The position numbers and the translations under genes were made by a program. Positions 1-6,991 of a stretch of DNA of 20,222 nt are shown here, one piece after another (position 1 is the stretch's first letter; every line of letters begins with the position of its first letter). Source of the stretch: CAZEVY01 sp964515555 (GTDB lineage: Bacteria > Acidobacteriota > Terriglobia > Bryobacterales > Bryobacteraceae); assembly GCA_964515555.1 (NCBI GenBank), contig CAZEVY010000098.1, forward strand, positions 1 through 20,222, read 5' to 3'. The notes below the pieces were generated by a model that worked only from the letters and a program-made list of their open reading frames with translations, searched no databases and was not told where the DNA came from.

Positions 1-938
<938 letters not shown>

Positions 939-955
939 CCGCGGCGCGGAAATGC

Positions 956-960
956 AGGAG
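956..960 (+). promoter_or_regulatory. Ribosome binding site that sets the start of the small secreted protein
   Basis: AGGAG lies nine bases before the ATG at 970. It favours that ATG over the in-frame ATG at 952, which overlaps the site and would spoil the signal peptide. Confidence 0.6.
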
Positions 961-969
961 ATTAGGTCC

Positions 970-1332
970 ATGCAACGGCTACTGGTATTGACACTGGCAA
1001 TGGCCTGCGCCGCGTTCGGCGCCGACATCACGGGCAACTGGAAGGCGACCGCCGAGGGGCCGCAAGGCACGATGGAGCGGACGTTCACGTTCAAGGTGGA
1101 CGGCGCGAAGGTGACGGGCGAGACGGTCAGCTCGCTGTTCGGCAAGTCGGAGATCACCAACGGGAAGATCGACGGGGACAACGTGAGCTTCAACATCGTC
1201 GTGAAGTTTCAGGACAACGAGCTGAACCTGACCTACAAGGGAAAGGTCAGCGGCAGTGACGCGATCAAGTTCACCGTCGAGGGCGTCGGCGGCGGGCAGA
1301 CGATCGAGTGGAACGCCAAGAGGGTCAAATGA
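970..1332 (+). CDS. Small secreted beta-rich protein, function unknown
   Basis: The 120-residue product begins with a clear Sec signal peptide (MQRLLVLTLAMACAAFGA, cleavage probably before Asp19). The mature part of about 102 residues consists of alternating short strands: GNWKATAEG, ERTFTFKVDG, KVTGETV, KITNGKIDG, NVSFNIVVKF, LNLTYKGKV, IKFTVEG and IEWNAKRVK. That is what a small beta-barrel or beta-sandwich would show. Similar short secreted proteins are common in Acidobacteriota as far as I recall, but I know of no assigned function. The upstream AGGAG supports this start. The stop codon overlaps the next gene's start in an ATGA arrangement, so translation is probably coupled to the amidohydrolase. 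No catalytic motif or cysteine is visible in the mature part; a binding or structural role in the envelope is a guess. Confidence 0.85.
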   Translation: MQRLLVLTLAMACAAFGADITGNWKATAEGPQGTMERTFTFKVDGAKVTGETVSSLFGKSEITNGKIDGDNVSFNIVVKFQDNELNLTYKGKVSGSDAIKFTVEGVGGGQTIEWNAKRVK

Positions 1333-2522
1333 GGGTCACGCGAGCCTTCGCGCTGGGCGCGATCGCCGTCGCGGTGGCGATCGCTCAAAGGCCCGAGCGC
1401 AAGTCCGCCGACGGTCGCTTCCCCTCGCATCCCGACTTCAAGCAGACGCCCGAGGCGCCGGCGATGCCCAAGGCGCTGATGAAATTCCCGCGAACCAATA
1501 TCACGCGCGCGAAGTTCCCGGCGATCGATTTTCACGTGCATGCGCGCAGCCTGCGGACGGCGGCCGACTACCAGAAGCTCATCAAGACGATGGACGAGAC
1601 CGGCATCGGCGTGATCTGCAACATGGACGGCGGGTTCGGCAGCTTCTTCGACGACAACATGAAGGTCGGCGAGCCGTATAAGGATCGCGTGATTCATTTC
1701 GCGCGGGTGGATTTCAACGGCATCAATGAGCCGGGCTGGCCGCAGAAGACGGCCGCGGAACTCGAGCGCTGCTTTCGCGCGGGCGCGGCGGGGCTGAAGA
1801 TCAACAAGGTGCTGGGGCTGGACCTGCGGAACAAGGACGGGTCGTATATACAGGCCGACGATCCGCGGTTCGACCCGGTGTGGGCGGCGTGCGCGAAGCA
1901 CAACAAGCCGGTGATGATTCACATCAGCGATTCGTACGGACGGTTCTTCGCGATCGGGCCGGAGAACGAGCGCTACGAGGCGGGTCTGTGGCGCTCGAAT
2001 CCCGAGGGGAATTACTACAAGACGGGCCAGCCGTCGTACGAGGTGATCGAGAAGGCGCGCGAGAACATGCACGCCAAGCATCCGAAGACACGCTTCGTCA
2101 ACGCGCACGTGGCGATGCTGTATTACGACATGGACAAGGTCGCGGCGCTGCTGGACAAGTACCCGAACGCGGACGTGGAGATTTCGGCGTCGGTGCAGGA
2201 TTTGGGTCGGGCACCGCTGATGATCCGGAAGTTTTTCCTGAAGTACCAGGACCGGATATTGTTCGGGTCGGACGGGAATCCGAATCGCGGGATCGACGAA
2301 TTCTGGGCGCCTCACTGGAGATTTCTGGAGACGTACGACGAGCATTTCGATCACCCGGCGCAGTTGCGGTCGGAGACCGGGGCGCCGCTGCACGGGCGGT
2401 GGCGGATTTACGGGATCGGACTGCCGGACGATGTGCTGCGCAAGGTGTATTACGCCAATGCGCTGAAGTATCTGCCGTCGGTGAAGGGGTCGATTCAGAA
2501 GCAGTTGGCCGCTACTCGCTAA
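1329..2522 (+). CDS. Secreted amidohydrolase-family (Amidohydro_2 type) metal-dependent hydrolase
   Basis: The 397-residue product has an N-terminal signal-like segment (RAFALGAIAVAVAIAQ) followed by a TIM-barrel metal hydrolase. Metal-site residues can be followed: FHVH (His69, His71), VMIHISDS (His198), NAHVAM (His260) and FGSDGNPN (Asp315). This is the pattern of the Amidohydro_2 superfamily, which includes decarboxylases such as ACMSD and lactone hydrolases; the true substrate cannot be read from the sequence. I chose the ATG at 1329, not the in-frame ATG at 1308. The choice gives an ATGA overlap with the preceding stop and puts the signal peptide at the N terminus. Export would place the enzyme in the periplasm or outside. 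Its 3' end overlaps the convergent oxidoreductase gene by 11 bp, leaving no room for an intrinsic terminator between them. Confidence 0.85.
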   Translation: MRVTRAFALGAIAVAVAIAQRPERKSADGRFPSHPDFKQTPEAPAMPKALMKFPRTNITRAKFPAIDFHVHARSLRTAADYQKLIKTMDETGIGVICNMDGGFGSFFDDNMKVGEPYKDRVIHFARVDFNGINEPGWPQKTAAELERCFRAGAAGLKINKVLGLDLRNKDGSYIQADDPRFDPVWAACAKHNKPVMIHISDSYGRFFAIGPENERYEAGLWRSNPEGNYYKTGQPSYEVIEKARENMHAKHPKTRFVNAHVAMLYYDMDKVAALLDKYPNADVEISASVQDLGRAPLMIRKFFLKYQDRILFGSDGNPNRGIDEFWAPHWRFLETYDEHFDHPAQLRSETGAPLHGRWRIYGIGLPDDVLRKVYYANALKYLPSVKGSIQKQLAATR

Positions 2523-3948
2523 GCCGGGCCACGCTAACCGGAAAGATCGGCGGGCGCACGGAATCGGGCTGCCAGCCGAGGATGAACTCCACAGCCGCAC
2601 CACACACGCGGCCCTGGCAAGGTCCCATGCCGCAACGCGTGTGCAGCTTCGCGGATCGCCACGAAGAGTGCGCGTGCACGCGGCCGATGGTGACGTCCTC
2701 GCATCGGCAGATTATGGTTTCCGGCGGCGCGAGGGATTTCAGCTCGTCGCGGAGGGGGAAGGCGCGGTCGAGTGCCTGCTGGAATCGGCGGGCGCGGGCG
2801 CGGACGGGGAAGTGGGGGCGGGCTTTCGCGGGGTCGCCCGCGGCGGAGTATCCGGCGATGAGCCCTTCGACGAGCGCTTTCTCGAGGCCGCCGATGCCGG
2901 TAGGCTCGCCGGCGCAGTAGATGTTGTCGAGCGACGTTCGCTGATCGTCGTCGACTGCGACGAAGCCGCCGGTCAGCGAACAGCCGAGCAGCATCGGCAA
3001 CTCCAGATTCGGCACAAGGCCGAAGCCGCAGGCGAGATAGTCGCAGGCCTCGCGCCACGTGCGATTGCGCGTGCGCAGCATCACCTCGCCTGCGGCAGTC
3101 GCGATCGGCCAGGTTCCAGTGCGATAGCGCACGCCGCGAAGCTGCCATCGAAGGGCGATCGCTTCGGTGAGCTTGGCGGCGGAGAGGGCGGTCGCGAAGG
3201 ACGCAAGCTTCGACGCGGGCGCCTGCTCGGCGATGAGCGGCACGATCGCGCCGCGCTTGCGGAGATACGCGGCGACGGCGAGCAGCAGCGGTCCGGAGCC
3301 CGCGACGACGACGCGCTTGCCCGCGATCGGGAGTCCGCCCTTGACGAGCGCCTGAAGACCGCCGGCGCCGGCGACGTGCGGAAGGGTCCAGCCGGGGAAG
3401 GGAAGGAAGCGCTCGCGCGCGCCGGTGGCGAGGACGAGCTTGTCGTAGCGGATGGCGCCGGAGTCGGTGTCGAGGACGCCGGGCGAGGGCGCATCGATGA
3501 CGGTGGCGCCGCCGTGGAGTTCGGCGCCGGATGCGCGGAAGCGCGCGATCCACGTGGAGGCTTCCGGCGATGTAAGCGAGGCGCGCCAGATCTGGCCGCC
3601 GGCGTCGGGGTTATCGTCGAGGACGGCCACGCGTCGGCCGGACTCGGCGGCTGCGCACGCGGCCGCGATGCCCGCGGGTCCGGCGCCGACGACGAGGATG
3701 TCGCAGGCGGTGGAGATGGCGCGACCCTCGAGGGTCGCGCGCGGCGCTGGAGCGCCGCCCCACCGTTCGACGATCATCCCGTCACGGCAGGGCGTCAGGC
3801 AGGTGCGGGAGTGAGGGACGCCATCGACCGTGAGGCAGCACTGGAAGCAGACGCCCATGCCGCACAACGCCGTGGGCATCGCCGCCGCGGCAACTGTCGT
3901 CCCCTCGGCGACCTGTACCCTTCGACCGTCGATCGTGATCTCAGGCAT
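2512..3948 (-). CDS. Fused 2Fe-2S / FAD / BFD oxidoreductase, probable alpha-gamma subunit of cis-4-hydroxy-D-proline dehydrogenase
   Basis: The 478-residue product joins two proteins that are usually separate. Residues 1-60 form a short HcnA-like ferredoxin domain with cluster cysteines C29, C34, C37 and C50 (CGMGVCFQC...RTC). Residues 81-400 form an HcnB/OoxA-like FAD-NAD(P) oxidoreductase with GAGPAGIAAA at 88-97 and a second nucleotide fold near VVVAGSGPLL. Residues 410-460 carry a BFD-type 2Fe-2S motif, C414-x-C416 and C439-x4-C444. In hydroxyproline, opine and HCN systems these parts make the alpha and gamma subunits, which pass electrons from the FAD oxidase beta subunit to the respiratory chain. 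The gene overlaps the beta-like gene by 8 bp, which supports the same complex. The linker at residues 61-80 is encoded by two adjacent palindromes. HCN synthase is less likely because the neighbours are hydroxyproline enzymes. Confidence 0.85.
   Translation of the reverse strand: MPEITIDGRRVQVAEGTTVAAAAMPTALCGMGVCFQCCLTVDGVPHSRTCLTPCRDGMIVERWGGAPAPRATLEGRAISTACDILVVGAGPAGIAAACAAAESGRRVAVLDDNPDAGGQIWRASLTSPEASTWIARFRASGAELHGGATVIDAPSPGVLDTDSGAIRYDKLVLATGARERFLPFPGWTLPHVAGAGGLQALVKGGLPIAGKRVVVAGSGPLLLAVAAYLRKRGAIVPLIAEQAPASKLASFATALSAAKLTEAIALRWQLRGVRYRTGTWPIATAAGEVMLRTRNRTWREACDYLACGFGLVPNLELPMLLGCSLTGGFVAVDDDQRTSLDNIYCAGEPTGIGGLEKALVEGLIAGYSAAGDPAKARPHFPVRARARRFQQALDRAFPLRDELKSLAPPETIICRCEDVTIGRVHAHSSWRSAKLHTRCGMGPCQGRVCGAAVEFILGWQPDSVRPPIFPVSVARLSE
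3719..3758. repeat. Tandem palindromes forming the coding linker of the fused oxidoreductase
   Basis: Bases 3719-3740 are a perfect 22-bp palindrome centred on CTCGAG (half-site gcgcgaccctc). It is immediately followed at 3741-3758 by a hairpin with an 8-bp perfect stem (gcggcgct / agcgccgc) and a 2-base loop. Both lie in frame in the segment encoding residues 64-77, between the ferredoxin-like domain and the FAD domain. The sequence shares gcggcgctg and gcgctggag with the element at 5333-5417. I infer a member of a palindromic repeat family, but only a genome-wide search can show that. Confidence 0.6.
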
Positions 3949-5035
3949 GGAGGCGAGTGGGGAGGTACGGCGCCGGGTCGATGGGCGGCGCGACGCCCGA
4001 GATCATCGCGGCGACGATCTCGGCGGTGCCGAGCGACGTGGTGATGCCGAGGCCTTCGTGTCCGGTCGCGAGGAAGATGCGCTCGCGGCCGGGGCACGGG
4101 CCGACAATCGGAAGACTGTCGGGGGTCGCGGCTCGGAAGCCGGTCCAAGTGCGGATGATGGAGAGGCCGGCGATCGCGGGCATGTACTCGACGGCGCGCG
4201 CCAGCATGCGGGCGAGCATCGCACGATCGATGGCGGTGTGGGTCGCACCGTATTGGCGCGAGGAGCCGATGAGGATCTGCCCGGTCGCGCGCGGCTGGGC
4301 GTTGAAGGCGACCGACTCGGTCGCGTGGCCGTGCGCGCTCTTGAGATAGCCGAGCTCGACGAGCTGGTGGCGCACGAAGCCGGGATAGCGGTCGGTGATG
4401 GCGAGGTGTCCTTTGCGCGGACGAATCGCGAGGGCGGGGAAGAGCGCGGTCGCCCACGCGCCGGAGGCGCACACGACAGCCCCGGCGGGGATGCGCGATC
4501 CGTCGGCGAGGGCGACGCCACGGTCGTCGATGCTGGTAACGGTTCCCGCGACCACCTCGGCGCGCGATTGCGAGAGCAGCCACGCTGCGGCGCAGGGCGC
4601 GTAGATGACGCTGTCGCCGGGGACGCGCAGGCCGCCGGCGAGGCCGGGCCGCAGATTCGGCTCCGCATCGGCGAGCGACCGCGGGTCGAGTGCTTCGGCG
4701 TCGACGCCGCGAGTGGTGTAGTAATCGAGCTTCGAGCGGACGGCGTCCATTTCCTCTTCGTCGGCGGCGACCCAGATGGTGCCGCACGGTTCGTATTCGG
4801 CGACGGGCGGCAGCGCGGGAGCGAGCGCGTTCCACAGGAACGCGGAGAATCGTGTGAGCGCGAACTGGGCTTCGGAATCGTCCATGACGACGATGTGGCC
4901 CATGCCCGCCGCGGTCGCGCCGCCGCCGGTGACGTGCGGCTCGACGACCGTGACCCGAAGATTCGCGCGTGAGAGCGCGGCGGCACAGGCGGCGCCGACG
5001 ATGCCCGCGCCGACGACGACAACGTCGGTGGTCAT
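3941..5035 (-). CDS. FAD-dependent D-amino acid (imino acid) oxidase, probable beta subunit of cis-4-hydroxy-D-proline dehydrogenase
   Basis: The 364-residue DAO/DadA-family flavoprotein has an N-terminal dinucleotide fold, VVVVGAGIVGAACA (GxGxxG at 9-14), then an acidic Glu after strand 2 (TVVEPH). The C-terminal FAD-contacting block is FLATGHEGLGITTSLGTAEI. Expected role: oxidation of cis-4-hydroxy-D-proline to 1-pyrroline-4-hydroxy-2-carboxylate, with electrons passed to the adjacent fused iron-sulfur/FAD protein. The start at 5035 overlaps the epimerase stop in ATGA form. The longer upstream frame is only an extension across the epimerase. The stop overlaps the start of the next gene by 8 bp, so translation of all three is likely coupled. 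The substrate is inferred from the operon; sarcosine, glycine or D-proline oxidation is possible on sequence alone. Confidence 0.88.
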   Translation of the reverse strand: MTTDVVVVGAGIVGAACAAALSRANLRVTVVEPHVTGGGATAAGMGHIVVMDDSEAQFALTRFSAFLWNALAPALPPVAEYEPCGTIWVAADEEEMDAVRSKLDYYTTRGVDAEALDPRSLADAEPNLRPGLAGGLRVPGDSVIYAPCAAAWLLSQSRAEVVAGTVTSIDDRGVALADGSRIPAGAVVCASGAWATALFPALAIRPRKGHLAITDRYPGFVRHQLVELGYLKSAHGHATESVAFNAQPRATGQILIGSSRQYGATHTAIDRAMLARMLARAVEYMPAIAGLSIIRTWTGFRAATPDSLPIVGPCPGRERIFLATGHEGLGITTSLGTAEIVAAMISGVAPPIDPAPYLPTRLHA

Positions 5036-6066
5036 TTCCGAATGCCGCTTCGGAAGGGATCGCGCGGGTCGAGGATGAGCGTCGCCTCGGCGTCGACCCA
5101 GGCGGCCCCGCGAATGGTGGGGATGACGCGGTCGCCGGCCCGCTTGTACGAGGCGTGAAAGACGCTGCCGACGATCGACTCCTGCCGCCATGTGGCGCCT
5201 TCCGCGAGCTTGCCGTCGGCAGCGAGACAGGCGAGCTTGGCGCTGGTGCCGGTGCCGCAAGGGGATCGATCGTATGCGCCGCCGGGGCAGAGGACGAAGT
5301 TCTTCGAGTCGGCGGCGTCGGTCTCCAGTGGACCAGCGCACAACGCAGTCGCGGCGCGTGGGGGGTACTGCGACACTTGTGAGCGCTCGGCCTCAGCGCC
5401 GCGGCGCTGTGCGCTGGAGGGCGGGCCGAAAAGCTCGATGTGGTCGATCTCCCCGGTGTCGCCTGCGACGCCTTCGCGCTCGAGAGCGCGGCGGATGCGC
5501 CAGCACGCCTCGGTGAGGCGCTCGACGTTCGAGAGCGCGATCTCTTCGCCGTGGTCGGCGACGAGGAAGAACCAGTTGCCGCCCCAGGCGACGTCGCCCG
5601 TGATGCGGCGGCCATCGACGTCAACGGCGACGTTGGCGGCGCTGCGGTAGCTCGGCACGTTCTCGACGGAGACGTCGCCGGAATCATGCAGCGTCGCCGC
5701 GACCGTGCCGACGGGCGTCTCGATGCGATGGACGCCCGGCGCGATGCGGCCCATGTGCGCGAGAGTGACGACGAGTCCGATGGTCCCGTGGCCGCACATG
5801 CCGAGATATCCGACGTTATTGAAGAAGACGACGCCCGCGGCGCACGTGGGGTCGACAGGCTCACACAGGAGCGCGCCGACGATAACGTCGGAGCCGCGCG
5901 GCTCGTTGACGACGGCGGAGCGGAAGCCGTCGTGATGGTCGCGGAGGAGCGCGAGGCGATCGGCCATGGCGCCGCCGCCGAGGTCGGGTCCCCCGGCGAC
6001 GACGACGCGCGTCGGCTCGCCGCCGGTGTGGGAGTCGATTACCTGGATGCGGTGCGGCGCTGTCAT
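5032..6066 (-). CDS. 4-hydroxyproline 2-epimerase (proline racemase family)
   Basis: The 344-residue cytosolic enzyme is expected to epimerise trans-4-hydroxy-L-proline to cis-4-hydroxy-D-proline without cofactors. Both catalytic cysteines are present: Cys91 in MCGHGTIG and Cys270 in DRSPCGTGTS. That argues against the trans-3-hydroxyproline dehydratase branch, which replaces the first cysteine with Thr. MCGHGTIG rather than MCGHNSIA favours hydroxyproline epimerase over proline racemase. The protein is about 30 residues longer than the roughly 310 residues usual for such epimerases. The excess sits between FGPP (around 213-216) and ADSKNFVLCPGG, where a palindromic DNA segment lies. The ATG at 6066 directly follows the TAG of the upstream DapA-like gene, and the stop overlaps the next start (ATGA). 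Whether the enzyme is active with the insert is not known. Confidence 0.9.
   Translation of the reverse strand: MTAPHRIQVIDSHTGGEPTRVVVAGGPDLGGGAMADRLALLRDHHDGFRSAVVNEPRGSDVIVGALLCEPVDPTCAAGVVFFNNVGYLGMCGHGTIGLVVTLAHMGRIAPGVHRIETPVGTVAATLHDSGDVSVENVPSYRSAANVAVDVDGRRITGDVAWGGNWFFLVADHGEEIALSNVERLTEACWRIRRALEREGVAGDTGEIDHIELFGPPSSAQRRGAEAERSQVSQYPPRAATALCAGPLETDAADSKNFVLCPGGAYDRSPCGTGTSAKLACLAADGKLAEGATWRQESIVGSVFHASYKRAGDRVIPTIRGAAWVDAEATLILDPRDPFRSGIRK
5333..5417. repeat. Palindromic element apparently inserted in frame in the epimerase gene
   Basis: The 85-bp segment is bounded by a perfect 10-bp inverted repeat, ccagcgcaca at 5333-5342 and tgtgcgctgg at 5408-5417. It contains a perfect 16-bp palindrome at 5394-5409 (cagcgccgcggcgctg). 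It encodes roughly residues 217-245 of the epimerase, a stretch that looks foreign (AQRRGAEAERSQVSQYPPR) between two conserved family blocks. The reading frame stays open through it. The resemblance in principle is to the in-frame palindromic elements known from Rickettsia. The call as an inserted element is inference from symmetry plus excess protein length. Confidence 0.6.
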
Positions 6067-6981
6067 CTATCGCGCGGCGAGCGCGTGGAGCGGGGGACGC
6101 GTGGCCACGGCCTTGCGGATGATCCCAAGTACATCGTCGCGTTCGGCGCCCTCGATGCGCAGTCGCGGCGCGCGCGTGGTTTCCGAGCCGAGGCCGACTT
6201 CCGCCATGCAGAGCTTGATGTACTGCACCAGCTTGATCTTCGTATCGAGATGCAGGAGCGGAGTGTACCAGCGATAGAGATCGCGAGCTTCTTCCCATCG
6301 GCCCGATGTCGCGAGATCCCACAGCACGCGATTCTCGTCGGGGAAGGCGTTGACGAGGCCGGACACCCAGCCTTTCACACCGAGCAGCACGCTCTCGAGA
6401 ACGAGGTCGTCGACGCCGCTGAAGAGAATGTAGCGGTCGCCGCAGAGGTTGACGACGTCGGTGATGCGCCGCACGTTGTCGGAGGATTCCTTGATGGCGA
6501 CGAGCGTGGGCTCATCGGCGAGCTCGGGGAAACAATCGGGCGTGAGATCGACTGAATACGACGGCGGATTGTTGTAGATCATGATGGGCAGGCCGGAGGC
6601 CCGCGCCACGGTGCGGAAGTGCGTCATGGCCTCGCGGCGGTCGGCCTTGTAGACCATCGCCGGCAGGACCATGAGGCCGTCGAGGCCGATGCGCTCGCAG
6701 TCGCGCGCGTAGCGGCAGGCGAGCGCGGTGGTGTACTCGGCGACGCCGGAAAGCACGGGAATGCGCCCGCCCACGACGTCGCGCAGGGCACGCAGCACGG
6801 TCAGCTTCTCGTCGTATTCGAGCGCGGTGTTTTCGCCGACCGAGCCGAGCAGAATGACGCCGTGGATGCCGGCGCCGATCATGTGTTCGAGGTGCCGCGC
6901 CGTGGCGTCGATGTCGAGGGATTGATCGGCGCGGAACTGCGTGGTCAGCGCCGGGTAGACTCCGCTCCAGTTGACTCGCAT
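6067..6981 (-). CDS. DapA-family aldolase/lyase, probable 1-pyrroline-4-hydroxy-2-carboxylate deaminase
   Basis: The 304-residue protein belongs to the dihydrodipicolinate synthase / N-acetylneuraminate lyase superfamily, Schiff-base TIM barrels. Visible features are the carboxylate-binding loop GSVGEN (46-51; GTTGE in true DapA), Tyr136 in IMIYNNPPSY and the Schiff-base Lys164 in LVAIKESS. The length is normal for the family. Sitting between a peptidase gene and the epimerase and oxidase, it most likely deaminates and dehydrates the oxidase product to alpha-ketoglutarate semialdehyde, as LhpC does in Pseudomonas. A biosynthetic DapA role is less likely because of the neighbours. The start at 6981 is preceded by GAGGT at 6990-6986. 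It lies only 10 bases after the DUF885 stop. The stop TAG abuts the epimerase ATG with no gap. Confidence 0.88.
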   Translation of the reverse strand: MRVNWSGVYPALTTQFRADQSLDIDATARHLEHMIGAGIHGVILLGSVGENTALEYDEKLTVLRALRDVVGGRIPVLSGVAEYTTALACRYARDCERIGLDGLMVLPAMVYKADRREAMTHFRTVARASGLPIMIYNNPPSYSVDLTPDCFPELADEPTLVAIKESSDNVRRITDVVNLCGDRYILFSGVDDLVLESVLLGVKGWVSGLVNAFPDENRVLWDLATSGRWEEARDLYRWYTPLLHLDTKIKLVQYIKLCMAEVGLGSETTRAPRLRIEGAERDDVLGIIRKAVATRPPLHALAAR

Positions 6982-6991
6982 GGTGACCTCG

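Noticed and set aside
1233..2603. Minus-strand open frame opposite the amidohydrolase
   Set aside because: Its product is Arg/Leu/Val-rich with no motif, and it is entirely antisense to a gene with visible metal ligands.
2641..4044. Plus-strand open frame opposite the fused oxidoreductase
   Set aside because: Antisense shadow without domains or ribosome site.
3795..5864. Minus-strand open frame of 689 codons across the oxidase and epimerase
   Set aside because: It is an out-of-frame shadow rich in Arg, Ser, Pro and Ala with no motifs, overlapping two genes with clear catalytic residues.
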